Notes: a model not told the origin generated them from the sequence alone. A stretch of DNA of 35,025 bases from Methanosarcina sp. (GCA_003164755.1 PLUB01000051.1:1-35025); one strand, 5' to 3'. Shown: positions 9,212 to 19,014, numbered from the stretch's first letter. Numbers and translations are program-made.

Positions 9212-9601
9212 TTATTTATCTACTTTATTTTTCTGCTTTTTTTCTCCCTTATCTCCTAATCTTTCGAATTCGGTAACCTCGACAACTGTTAGTGGAATGT
9301 CGCGGAGAGATTTACCTATCACAGATTTTGTAATCCTTTCTGCATGTTCTGCAGATTCGGCATCAAAAACTTTCATCTCAAAAATAAGTCCCACAAGAGC
9401 AGTATTTGCTGCTATAAATACACTGCTGAAGGGCTCACAACATGCAGGGCAGGAAGTGGTTCCTACGTCGACCTCTACAAAGTCCAATTTGGGGTTCAGG
9501 CGCTTTCCAGCTTCAGAAATCGCTACCCCTATCGCATCATCAGTTGTCTTTACATCTCTAACCAACCAAGCTGCTTCAAGTACCACATGAAAGTTTTTCA
9601 T
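9212..9601 (-). CDS. UPF0212 (DUF555) family protein
   Basis: A conserved archaeal protein of unknown function, 129 residues. It opens [20 protein letters not shown] and carries a CPACCEPF motif near residue 52, a likely metal knuckle. Other members that I remember have CPxCGEPF, so the glycine is replaced by a third cysteine here. The C terminus is lysine-rich ([11 protein letters not shown]). ATG 9601 has GGTGA six bases upstream. It sits between the Dph6-like gene and the DUF357/diphthine synthase pair on one strand; whether it shares their role is not shown. Confidence 0.85.
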   Translation of the reverse strand: MKNFHVVLEAAWLVRDVKTTDDAIGVAISEAGKRLNPKLDFVEVDVGTTSCPACCEPFSSVFIAANTALVGLIFEMKVFDAESAEHAERITKSVIGKSLRDIPLTVVEVTEFERLGDKGEKKQKNKVDK

Positions 9602-9738
9602 TATTATTCACCGTAATTATTCCATTATTATAATTTTTTAAGAATATTATCTGATTGGGAAAATCTTTGCAGAATCTAAAGAATGGATTAAAATATATAA
9701 ATTGTTTCTTATTCTGATTATAGTTATGTACGTTCTTT

Positions 9739-9800
9739 GGTATTGTTTTCCAGTTGTGCTTTTAGTTTTGATATTGTTTTTCAGTTATGCTTTTAGTTTT
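9739..9800. repeat. Perfect-length 31 bp tandem duplication
   Basis: Units 9739-9769 and 9770-9800 differ at three positions, all transitions. Each contains CAGTTGTGCTTTTAGTTTT or CAGTTATGCTTTTAGTTTT. It lies between the DUF357 stop and the UPF0212 start in non-coding DNA. Confidence 0.7.
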
Positions 9801-9900
9801 TAGTTCTATAATTTTCAATTTTTTCATTCAGGGATACCTTACTTTCTCTATTCTATGTGGATTCCCACATTTTCATTTTTTGTTTCTTTGTTCTTTTTTC

Positions 9901-10182
9901 TCAAATGGTGAAAAGGGTTTCATCATCAACTACAAAAATACCAAGTTTTGTTCCCGCATCAAGCCATGCATGACCATAGCTGAAAGAGGCGAGGGCATTT
10001 ACAGGATCTCCATTGTTTAGAAAATAAACTCCATCCTTATAATAGGCTTCAGCCATTGTGTAATAATCTTTTGCAATGTCATTCATGTGGGAATTTGAGG
10101 TCGGAAAATATTTTGCTTTTTGTAGTGCTCTTTTTAGCATATCTTCATATCTTTTGACTTTTTCGCTTAAATCGGCAGGCAT
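9901..10182 (-). CDS. DUF357 family protein
   Basis: A small archaeal helical protein of unknown function, 93 residues. It has the family pattern of a long N-terminal helix (EKVKRYEDMLKRALQKAK) followed by DYYTMAEAYYKDGVYFLNNG and ALASFSYGHAWLDAG, which looks like a helical hairpin bundle. The start at 10182 is chosen because AGGTGAT stands just before it; a GTG at 10191 lies inside that ribosome site. The gene begins 47 bases after the diphthine synthase stop and is probably transcribed with it. DUF357 genes next to diphthine synthase are common in archaea as I recall. Confidence 0.85.
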   Translation of the reverse strand: MPADLSEKVKRYEDMLKRALQKAKYFPTSNSHMNDIAKDYYTMAEAYYKDGVYFLNNGDPVNALASFSYGHAWLDAGTKLGIFVVDDETLFTI

Positions 10183-10229
10183 TTTGATCACCTGAAAAGC
10201 AGATTGATAGCTTTATTCTTTCTTTTTAC

Positions 10230-11027
10230 TCAATCCTTTACTATAAGCTCCATTGGTCCTCCAGCAAGCATCACAAGTGCTTCAGCTTCAAGGAAGTGTA
10301 GTTTTCCTGGAATTACGAGTATATGGAGGGGTTTTCCAAAATTGAAGTATTTTAGTTTTTTTACATAATCAGCTTTTATTATCGGTTTTTCTGAGCCTGC
10401 TCTAGCTATACCAATTGCAACAGCTCGGTTTATGAGTTCTTCTCCTCTTCTTTCACCAATTTCCAGAAGAAGCTCAAGTGCTGTGTTCAGGGTCATATAG
10501 CCATTTTCCTTATCAATATCCAAGAAAATTAAAGTATGAAGACCCATTTCTATATTTTGATTTATAATATCATAAGGTGTTTCCGAGATAATTCTTGTGC
10601 CTCTCTTGCTTTTATAGGGGTGTGGAATGCTTGTGGATTTCCCAAAGTGATAGTTCTGCAACCCTGTGAGCCCTGAAACGGCTGAAGTAATGGAAGCTCC
10701 ATGAATCAGGTGGGTTTCTATCCCTAATTTCTCTGCTCTCAGGCGCAGATCCACATGGGTTGTAGAAATCATCGTGTCTCCACCAGTCAAAAAAACTATA
10801 TTCATTTCTTTTGCTTCCACCAACCAATCAGGCTGTTGTTCTACCTCCTCTCTTGAGAGCAAACAAACTCTTTTTCCATATAGCTTTTCCATTTCATCCA
10901 GGCTTGTACCCATGAGGTATGAAGTATAAAACTCCGCATAAACAATGTCAGCTTTCCTGGCAGCCTCCAGTCCCTTTAAAGAAATGTCATACTCGCTAAA
11001 AAGACCCAGCCCTATGAATGTGAGCAT
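10230..11027 (-). CDS. dphB: Diphthine synthase (Dph5)
   Basis: Uses S-adenosylmethionine to methylate the 3-amino-3-carboxypropyl histidine of aEF2 on the way to diphthamide. The 265-residue protein is a tetrapyrrole-methylase-fold enzyme. It has an N-terminal MLTFIGLGL, the SAM loop FLTGGDTMISTTHVDL near residue 80 (most homologues have GDP at GDT), HGASITSAVSG, and FGKSTSIPHPYK. The C-terminal block LHFLEAEALVMLAG is typical. The ribosome site is weak (CAGG before ATG). A strong TATA box lies about 70 bases upstream. It leads the DUF357 gene and shares the region with a Dph6-like gene. Confidence 0.95.
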   Translation of the reverse strand: MLTFIGLGLFSEYDISLKGLEAARKADIVYAEFYTSYLMGTSLDEMEKLYGKRVCLLSREEVEQQPDWLVEAKEMNIVFLTGGDTMISTTHVDLRLRAEKLGIETHLIHGASITSAVSGLTGLQNYHFGKSTSIPHPYKSKRGTRIISETPYDIINQNIEMGLHTLIFLDIDKENGYMTLNTALELLLEIGERRGEELINRAVAIGIARAGSEKPIIKADYVKKLKYFNFGKPLHILVIPGKLHFLEAEALVMLAGGPMELIVKD

Positions 11028-11094
11028 AGCCTGCTTTATGGGCTTATTATCTTAAAGCTTTTTGTTGCAGGTATATTCTACGCCACATTACAAT

Positions 11095-11107
11095 TTTATA
11101 TACTTTT
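11095..11107 (-). promoter_or_regulatory. TATA box for diphthine synthase
   Basis: The minus strand reads AAAAGTATATAAA, an excellent archaeal TATA box, about 70 bases before the ATG at 11027. The leader would be about 40 bases. Confidence 0.55.
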
Positions 11108-12532
11108 TATCTCGTTTGTTTTTTTTTGATTGATTACAGTCAATTGCATGTGGACTGAAGCCCACATAATCGTTATGTTTAAAACGCTTTTTCTTACAGC
11201 AATGGCATATATTTCAGACTTTGAACTTGAGAAACAATGTATTGATCGAATTTCTTTCAGAAATTTCTTGGTTTTTCTAATTAAATATTAGATAGTAACA
11301 CAGTATGGTCATAAGAATAAAAATTATTGAGAACTGCAAAGAAGAATCAATATAGGGACAGTTGCAAAGCCAACTTGATTACTTGGTTTGAAAAATAAAA
11401 AAGGTCTGATTCAGGAAGCTACTTTATCCATTCAAATCATGACATGCAAAACTGGCTATACCTCGAGAAAATAAAGCTAAAAAAAGCAGAAGCAGAGACA
11501 AAATCTGGACAAAAAAGGTGCGAATTCATACTTTGGATATTCGTACTGGCCTAGTATAGTTCTTCCGGCACTGAACCTAAATTGGTAAGTACGGATATAC
11601 TAAAAATAATAGACATGATCAATTGTAGCTCATAAACATATCTATTGAGTTATAGTTAATAAAAACAACTCTCTGAATTGGAGCATTTTTTTGACACTTT
11701 TATTCTAGTGAAAAGGTGGATCTAACAAAAAGTTATTTTATCATTTTCGACAAAGTAACTTATAAAGCAAACAATATTGAACCTTTGCTAAAAGAGAGGA
11801 TGATTCTCTAATTTCAATGAAACTGAATGCTGATAATTAAATTAGTGAAAATGATGGTTATCAATCCAGGATAAAACAATTATATCGCCATCTTTACTGA
11901 GATTCATTGAGCAAATTTCGATGTGCTTGTTTTATTTAACTGTAGCCCATGGATTATGTTTTGGATGTTTCCAACAGTTCGTAATCAGAGGTCTCTATTG
12001 TATCAAAACAGATCTATTTCAACTGAATTTGGATAGGCTGAATTGTTACGAAAAATAGGTAATATTTTAATTTATATACACAGTGGTTTGCATGAAGTAG
12101 TCCATTTCATGGTTAAAGGTAGCTTAGAATATAGATTGGTTAATTAATGATAGTTCTTTGGTAATTTTCTATCACAGCAGTAAGCATCGGGTATTCGACT
12201 GAGATAACTTTTGGGTATCCTGTGATACTAGAATCTTGAAAAAGAGTTTCTGAGTCAGATTTGATGGATTAGGAATTTGAATATTTTTTCTCAGAGATGT
12301 AACAACAGGGTTTATTCATTTAACTCCATTAAAAGTACATACTTTAAGATTCCTTGATCTATGGTTAATTTCAGGTATAAATCTCAAATAAGATTTATTA
12401 TATATATTTACTCGATGGAGATACATCTATATTGCTTATAATCGTTTGGTATGGTTAAAATAAGCAGACATGTGTTCGAAATAATGGATTAAAGTTAGTG
12501 AAATACTATAAATTAGAACAAATCCAATGAAG

Positions 12533-12615
12533 ATTTCGATAGACCTTTATTTTCACGATCTATTTACATTCAATTTGTTAGCATGTGACAAAATTTAGGG
12601 ATTTATCGAGATTCC
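12533..12615. repeat. MITE-like element, copy 2
   Basis: Ends ATTTCGATAGAC and GGATTTATCGAGATTC are inverted. The core has TTTTCACGATCTATTTACAT and GACAAAATTTAGGG, aligning along its length with copy 1. Confidence 0.6.
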
Positions 12616-12753
12616 CAGTGTTCAACATTGTAGGTTGTAGCAACCGTAACTCGTGAGAGTTAGGCACGTATGGCAAGAGTTCACATCTAATATGGTACCA
12701 CAAAAGTTACAATGAGTAGGAGATACTAAAAAGAACATGGAATGAGTATAGAG

Positions 12754-12839
12754 ACTTTCGATAACTTCCGATTTTAACAAGTTGCTTATATAGGGTGTAT
12801 AAGCAAACAGTTAAAAATTGGGGTTTATCGAAATATTCT
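12754..12839. repeat. MITE-like element, copy 3
   Basis: Ends ACTTTCGATAACTT and GGTTTATCGAAATATT are inverted. The core GTTGCTTATATAGGGTGTAT and AGTTAAAAATTGGGG align with the other copies. It lies only about 140 bases from copy 2 in the same orientation. Confidence 0.55.
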
Positions 12840-13484
12840 ATAGCTTTTCAAGTAATATTTTCGGCAAAGAAATAATTACATTGCCTTAAATTCAGTTTTA
12901 TTATCTAAACCTCTATTTATTAGCTCCCTCTTGGCATTAGCAAAAAAATGAATTGTTCCAAAAGTAATTATTTATGGCTAAGTTACTTGAAATTCTATAC
13001 CCACAGAAAAAAGTAAACATATAAGGAAAATGTTTTCCTTTATTATTTAATTTACTCTTTTCAGGCTTTCCCTACTTCCGTGATTCGCGTTGAATTTAAG
13101 TTTAGTAGATCCAAATATCCTTGATATAAATCCATTCTTCCAAGTTTTTGAAGTGTTAACTTTTATTTGAGGACCATGGAAATAAAGTGGATCATAGACG
13201 CTAATTATTAGGACTTAGCACTTGAAGAAATCAATATCATTAATTCTGTAATGTCTAAATCCACTTTTCGCAAAGTACAAATTATACCATCTATTTTCAA
13301 TGTGACAGTAGCTCAAAAATGGATCTAACATTCAATGGATAATGATGGTAAAAATATATAAAATTTTTAAATCTATGTACATCGGCTGGATCTCTGTACA
13401 AAGCACAAGTTTAATTAAAATGTCCAATGTAATTGATTTGGTATTTCAAATGCTTAAGTTTTGGTTATATTGATACCTTAGTTG

Positions 13485-15062
13485 TCAGTGAGAAGTATCT
13501 TTTGATATACAAAATTCTGATTTTGAGGCATACCTCGTATTTCCATCTGGGCCTATGCTAATCCGGTTTCCATTTGGTTCCGGTTCGTTAGAATAATCCG
13601 AAAAAGGATATCCAGCACCTATACACGGAGAGCTGATATTATCCGTTACCCAATTGTTCCCATCCCAGCGACCTACTTTTGATTTTAAATGGTAATCATG
13701 TTTTTTTTGATCTGCGAAGAGAGGGTCTGCATAGATATCAGTAGTTGAGCTTGCGTTTATGTAATTCCCGCCAGCATTGTTATAAAGGCAGTTATTTTCC
13801 AGAATAATGGTATGAGTTTCAGGAAGATAATTGATAACTGCATATCCTGTTCCGCTAGGGTTTTTTGTCCGCTTCTGAGTGTCTACGATTATGTTATTAC
13901 GTACAATGGTCCTATATCCTTCTTGAGGTAGATAATCAAATGAGTAATCATTGGGATTCATGAGGACAATGGCTGCATTGTATACACCATCAAATACATT
14001 GTTTTCGATAAGTGTGTCATGGAATTCACTTCCTACAATGCCCCCAACCCACGTAACTATAGGATGAGGATTAGTTCCTGTGTTGTAGAAAACATTGTGA
14101 TGAATATGGATATTCTTCCCCTGATCTCTGGTAGTAAGAGATGTATCATAATTAAAAAACCATATTCCAGGTCCATATGTATTGTGGATAGTATTATCGT
14201 AGACTTCGATATTATCCATAATTCCAGAACTCTTTTCGATCTGAATACCCGGTCCACCTGCACTCCAATGATAGAAGGAATCTATTATGTTATTATGCAA
14301 TTTTACTTCATTAGAGTTCCAGATTCTAAGAGCGCTATTTGTCCTGCAGGTTATTTTGTTGTTCCAGGCTTCCATGTTCTCACACCCAATAGCAAACATG
14401 CCATCATGCCCGAGCTTGTATATAGTGTTGTTGTAAAACTGAACGTTTTTGCACTGATTTGTTCTCAGTCCATCTCCCATTCCATCATGCATATACATAT
14501 TGTATACTGTTATATTTGTAGAATGTTTGAAGTAAATTATACTATAGTATCCACTACCTAATTTGATTTCACTATTACCAACATAATTTCCATTAACTTC
14601 AAAGCCCCTTATTGTAATGTTATTGTTTCCTGAACAGTTCATCTGCTGAATCAGGGGTTTCATTGTATCCCATCCTGCATGATCGGCCAGTTTAATCACA
14701 GCATTAGAATCTCCTTCAAGAATTGTATCGCTGCCGATCAGAAGAGTATCATCTATGGTATATGTAAACGGTCCTTTAAGGTGGACAGTTGTGTATGCGG
14801 GATTTTCTACCACAAACTTTAGGGCTTTGTTTATCGGTACATTGTCATCTTTTCCATTGCAATTAAAATCTCCACTACCATCTCCTGCAATATAAATTAC
14901 TGGCACGGAACTTCTGCATAAAGCAGTATGGACGCTTGCAAGGACAAGGCAACTTACTAGAGAAAGAAGCACTAATTCTCGTCTTAAAACCGATATTATA
15001 TGATGTCGATCAAAATAAAATTCATTAGTTTTTTGATTAGGTAAAAACTTATGTACTGCCAT
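13485..15062 (-). CDS. Secreted right-handed beta-helix protein, disaggregatase-related
   Basis: Probably a cell-surface protein acting on or binding the Methanosarcina extracellular polysaccharide. The start at 15062 is set by a GGGGGG run a few bases upstream; a longer frame begins at 15155. The 525-residue product has a basic N terminus, a hydrophobic signal segment at about 30-49, and then IYIAGDGSGDFNCNGKDDNV, the usual opening of these proteins. A long series of beta-helix rungs follows (NNTIYKLGHDG, NNKITCR, NNIIDSF, DNTIHNTYGPG, NNVFDGVYNAA, NNIIVDT, NNCLYNN). The C-terminal block HDYHLKSKVGRWDGNNW and NGNRISIGPDGNTRYASKSE matches disaggregatase-type proteins as I remember them. Many relatives continue into further surface domains, but this one stops there. 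Enzyme activity is not shown. Confidence 0.8.
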   Translation of the reverse strand: MAVHKFLPNQKTNEFYFDRHHIISVLRRELVLLSLVSCLVLASVHTALCRSSVPVIYIAGDGSGDFNCNGKDDNVPINKALKFVVENPAYTTVHLKGPFTYTIDDTLLIGSDTILEGDSNAVIKLADHAGWDTMKPLIQQMNCSGNNNITIRGFEVNGNYVGNSEIKLGSGYYSIIYFKHSTNITVYNMYMHDGMGDGLRTNQCKNVQFYNNTIYKLGHDGMFAIGCENMEAWNNKITCRTNSALRIWNSNEVKLHNNIIDSFYHWSAGGPGIQIEKSSGIMDNIEVYDNTIHNTYGPGIWFFNYDTSLTTRDQGKNIHIHHNVFYNTGTNPHPIVTWVGGIVGSEFHDTLIENNVFDGVYNAAIVLMNPNDYSFDYLPQEGYRTIVRNNIIVDTQKRTKNPSGTGYAVINYLPETHTIILENNCLYNNAGGNYINASSTTDIYADPLFADQKKHDYHLKSKVGRWDGNNWVTDNISSPCIGAGYPFSDYSNEPEPNGNRISIGPDGNTRYASKSEFCISKDTSH

Positions 15063-15116
15063 TTTTATACCCCCCATAAAACTAAGTAATATCTGCCAAT
15101 AATTTTGGTTGCATTC

Positions 15117-15213
15117 TTGAGTCTTGATCAAATCTGAAAAGCGAATATATCTCAAATTTGTGGAAAATGTAGAGAAAATCTTTTTTTAAGATTTTCAAAA
15201 CTCCTGAAAATTG
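15117..15213 (+). repeat. Dispersed repeat, copy 2
   Basis: TTGAGTCTTGATCAAATCT and the following bases align with 6872-6968 over nearly 100 bases. It begins about 55 bases upstream of the beta-helix gene start. Confidence 0.45.
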
Positions 15214-16896
15214 ATTGCGACCAAAATTTAGAGTAATTGATTATTGTGTTCCGAGATGTTTGGCAGGATTCCGCAAGCCTTATTAGCTATAATGCTACCA
15301 GATATGGATAAAATTGTGTTATCAGCAGAATTTTACTTTTCATTTTTCATCCCCCATTTAGTACACTTTGTCTTTCAAAGCTAATGTGCTATGGATAAAA
15401 TCATTTCTGCTAACCTAGAAGTCTCCTTCAATAGAGCTTTGTTCTCTCATCTCAAGGAACATTTTGATGGACTTTGAGACCAAGTTAGGATATATTTAGG
15501 TAATTGGACTATCATAATTTTCGGACAGTTTTTGCCCAATCTAAAATATCCTTGCTATAATGTCTGAAATTCAGATGAACAACAAGCTTTTTAAGAGTCA
15601 AGATAGGAGAATTTCCTCTATGGAACTAACAATTCTAAATTCCATTTTTTCCCCCACTGTAAAGTTTTTTACGTTTTTACCACAATATAACTACATTATA
15701 CTAAATATAAATATTTATCTTAATGGACTAATATTATTTCAATAGTAATTCATTTTTTTATTTTTTACTATGCTGATAAAATAACTCTAAAAAACAAAAA
15801 AAGGCAAAATATTCATTTTCGACAATTTTATTTTTCATTTTTACCTATGTTTTATTGTTTTAATTACTATATTTTTTCATATATACTGATTTAATTATTA
15901 TCTTTGAACTCCTTTGATTTGAGATTTCATGAAACCTTCCAATTCCTACAAATTAAAACAAATTGTTTTAGAGGTAAGTTGCTGAAAATAGTGAGTCTAA
16001 TGCTCAGTCTTAAATTTAGAAGGTAAATAAAAGGCTAGTTCAAATCAAAAGTTTTTAGGAGGCATTGGCAAAAACCATGTGAATTACTCAGTGGGTCAAA
16101 ATTTAGTTAGATATGAAACCATTCTACGAATCAGAATAAAATCAAAGTTGACGACTCACTAAATTCTTTTCAGCTGGGGGAGTCATCAAACTTTGATTAC
16201 GAATATTTGGAGAAAGGTTCTCTATTATTTACAGATTGTCTCAACTAAAGAGGCTCATAATAATTGATGCATCGTTTTTTTTGTACAAATTTATGGAGAA
16301 GACGAACATACAACCAAATTTGTTATGATCTTTTGGGAAAAATCTTGATGGCTGAATCATATTATTAAGTGGAAGTTGTGAAATGAATTTTGAATCTACT
16401 TTATCTGTTTTTTTATGCGTAAATGCCTTCATATTTCTGATATTTTTAACTATAAAAGTAGATACTTATCAATGAATCATAAATAGAAACCCAAAAGTCA
16501 CTAGTGGATTTGCATGCAACTATATCACATTTTTCTGGTATACCCATTTTTTTCAGAGCTAAAATTTCAGTATTACTTCTATCAAAAAGTGTATCTGTAT
16601 TTCGCAGTATATCCTGTGTATGTAAGCAATGGCAAAAAGTTTGTGAGTGTCTAATTCACAAGATTTGGCTACTATTTTTGATAATTCAGGTCACTAAATC
16701 TATTTGGGCAGCGGAATTACCTAGAATGCGATTTCAGTACTTCACTAATTTTTCCTTCTCTCCTTAAGTACAATTATATACGGTGGGAAATCTTCTTCAT
16801 GTCTTTTTTATCCGTTAAATTTGATATGGTCCTAAATTTGGATTAAAATCAAAAATGTATATTGCGGTTGCTTTATTGTATCTCTAAAGACCGCGT

Positions 16897-16984
16897 AGAA
16901 TTTCGACAATATTCTGATCTTCATGAAGCATTTATGCCCAATATATGTGTAATTGACAAAATATTGAGGTTTATCAAAATTCTC
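16897..16984. repeat. MITE-like element, copy 4
   Basis: Ends GAATTTCGACAATAT and GGTTTATCAAAATTCTC are inverted. The core CAATATATGTGTAATTGACA followed by AAATATTGAGG resembles the other copies. More diverged than copies 1, 2 and 5. Confidence 0.5.
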
Positions 16985-17333
16985 GTTAATATCGAGTATT
17001 TTTATAAGCCAATATCTTTCTTGCTAAAAAGCATATGGGCATACTTTTAGAAAAAACATTTTGCTATTGTCAAAAGATAACCTAAGTTTTTTAATTAGGA
17101 AAAGTTCAGATTAGATTTATTTGTGCTTCTAATCGATGGCTTGTAGGGACGAAAATTAAGGATTAAGGCAGTTCTATAATGTTTGAGGTAACATATTGGT
17201 AAAGATTGGAGAATTAATTTTAGCGAATTACTGAATTTAGCATTCGCAATAAAAGTCGCATTTGAGCTTTCCATGGCAATTCAATGATCAATTTTATAAC
17301 CGTTTTTAGAATCAAATTTAATATACCCTTATT

Positions 17334-17495
17334 GAAGTTACATTGGAAATGTGGCGATGGTAAAATTTTCTATCCAATTTAAAAGATTTTTAAAATAAGG
17401 AAAGCCAGGAAGAAAATGAAGCATATAAGCAAATTAAAAAATTTTAGTTTGAATAATTTCCTTAATATTCAGAGCAGTGGTGCGAACACACCGAA
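17334..17495 (+). mobile_element. Relic B of the IS200/IS605-type TnpA gene
   Basis: Only the 3' end is readable. GAAGTTACATTGGAAATGTG matches relic A, and ESQEENEAYKQIKKFxFE plus a stop matches NQEEKEAYKKMKIFDFE of relic C, with a nonsense codon at the aspartate. The trailing ATTCAGAGCAGTGGTGCGAA is shared with relic D (27733-27752). Confidence 0.55.
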
Positions 17496-18619
17496 TTGTT
17501 TTAAGTGAAATCGACACTGCAAATCTGATTTGTGTCTGTTAGTCAAAGATTTTAATGTTTTTTTATTATCGTTGCTTCCGCTGTATTTATATTACCTCGG
17601 TGCTCTTTGTTACTCCTGTACCAAATGCTCAACCTATCATTTTTCACTTGTTTCCTTCAAAAATAACTTTTTGGTACAGAATTTTTAAGGCTGAAGAAAA
17701 GAAATTTTTTACTCTTAAATAAAATGATTGATTGTCGATTGCTCAAGATTATATGAATTTTATGCTGAAAAAATAATTTTTTGATATTATTAAGGTGGAA
17801 AGCATCATCTTATTGTTAAAGGTATTTTATCTGATTACCTTGGTTTGATCAATAGTGAGTTTATTTTACCTGTTGCTTTTCATATATTTAATACAGATGA
17901 CTAAAATGAAACCAAAGGTGATCATTCCTCCTAATATGCTCGATAAAGACAAATAACTTGAGTTTAAGCTGGAATTCATAATTTTTTATGTGTGGTGTGA
18001 AGCGTAAAGAACCTCAAAGCTAGCATTCGATATTCTACAGATATACATAAATGCATAATTTGTTTCCTGTTTGGCTACTATTATTCATTGAAAATCAGAT
18101 TAATTTTTGAGCTACTTTTCAATTGAAAAATGAGATGGCCCTGTTGTATACCTCGACAGAAAATCTAAAAGTGTGTGAATTTGTGAGATTATTGAATAGG
18201 ATAGTTTCAATAAGTGAGGACTGTAATACTGAGTCGCAAATGTGCTGGGTAAAGATAAATCCATGAGGAAGGACTAGCTGATAAGTCATGGATAATTGAA
18301 GAATATCATGGGTAATGAAACAGATATCTGGTTTTTAAAAGTATTAGTCAACGAAAAAAAAGTAAGGAGAACAAATGTAATTATTCTCATTGATAGCTTT
18401 TCTAAAGCTGGAATTACAAAGAATCAGAAATGAAATTTTTGGCTTGAAAGTAAAAAAATTCATACAATCAGAGCAATGGTTTATATATATAGATTAAAAT
18501 AAAATTTAACTTTATTGTAATATTGGAAAAATCTGAGAGACTAAATTAAAAAAATCTGTTATTGTGTGAGCCCTACTTATTTGAAAGATGATTTCGAAAT
18601 TGGCGAGATTTGGAACTAC

Positions 18620-18664
18620 TTGTTATAACTTGAATTTTTATATAACAATGATATAGTTATATAG
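18620..18664 (+). promoter_or_regulatory. Operator-like cluster upstream of the small winged-helix gene
   Basis: Three related half-sites: the palindrome GTTATAAC (18622-18629), TATATAAC (18639-18646) and its exact inverse GTTATATA (18656-18663). TTGTTATA (18620-18627) and TATAACAA (18641-18648) also pair. It lies 120-170 bases before the start codon and includes a TATA-like TTTTTATATAAC. A site for self-regulation is possible. Confidence 0.4.
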
Positions 18665-18786
18665 AAAGGGGAACGATAAAGAGTTAGGATCTTTGTTACC
18701 GACAAAAATATATGCTTTAAGTTATTTTTAAAGCAAAGGTTTCTCGCAAAGATTGTTTTAAAGTTAACCGTGGGGGAGGAATCAGT

Positions 18787-19014
18787 ATTAAAAGAAGGAG
18801 CAGAACTGATATTGCAGTAGATATTTTAAGAGTAGCTATGAATGGAGCAAAGAAAACTCATATTGTATATGAGGTAAATCTAAATTTTAACATCGCCCAG
18901 AAATATCTGGAAATGCTAAGAGAAAAAGAACTTATCAGGAACGAAAATGGGCTTTTCATCACTACTGATAAAGGAAAGGTTTTCCAGGAGATGGCTAAGG
19001 AACTCAAACTTTAA
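18787..19014 (+). CDS. Small winged-helix DNA-binding protein with apparent AUU start
   Basis: A 75-residue protein that looks like the small archaeal single-domain winged-helix regulators (HTH_45-like). The sequence runs KRRSRTDIAVDILRVAMNGA, then KKTHIVYEVNLNFNIAQKYL, LEMLREKELIRNENGLFITT and TDKGKVFQEMAKELKL. Recognition helix and wing with a GLFITTDKGK hairpin are clear. No ATG, GTG or TTG lies in frame between the upstream stop (18718) and residue 18. A very strong ribosome site GGGGGAGGA ends six bases before an ATT at 18787, so AUU is the likely start. An ATG at 18838 would remove the first helix. It is expected to bind DNA in the cytoplasm; its targets are unknown. An ATG-to-ATT mutation in a dying gene is the alternative. 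Confidence 0.75.
   Translation: MKRRSRTDIAVDILRVAMNGAKKTHIVYEVNLNFNIAQKYLEMLREKELIRNENGLFITTDKGKVFQEMAKELKL

Larger units (their letters stand above)
11108..13484. other. Gene-free region of 2.4 kb
   Basis: No supported gene on either strand. It holds two MITE-like copies (12533-12615 and 12754-12839) and a palindrome AAGGAAAA-TG-TTTTCCTT (13023-13040). GGGACAGTTGCAAAGCC at 11355-11371 weakly resembles an IS6-family end, without a transposase. Codons around 11385-11520 are open for about 40 codons in one frame but match nothing I know. Confidence 0.55.
15063..18619. other. Long gene-poor region
   Basis: No intact gene in about 3.5 kb. It contains a dispersed repeat copy (15117-15213), a MITE-like copy (16897-16984) and IS200-like relic B (17334-17495). 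Open frames such as 16504-16767 and 16862-17050 have low-complexity AT-driven composition and no ribosome site, so I do not count them. Confidence 0.55.

Noticed and set aside
11355..11371. GGGACAGTTGCAAAGCC as an IS6-type end
   Set aside because: Only GTTGCAAAG matches well, no partner end is found in the next kilobase, and no transposase follows.
13023..13040. AAGGAAAA-TG-TTTTCCTT as a terminator of the beta-helix gene
   Set aside because: It lies about 450 bases past the gene end and the loop of two bases is too tight for a stable RNA hairpin.
14019..14561. 180-codon open frame opposite the beta-helix gene
   Set aside because: A shadow of the regular rungs on the coding strand; no independent motif.
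16504..17050. Two open frames of 87 and 62 codons
   Set aside because: Low-complexity AT-rich peptides without ribosome sites; the second crosses a MITE-like copy.
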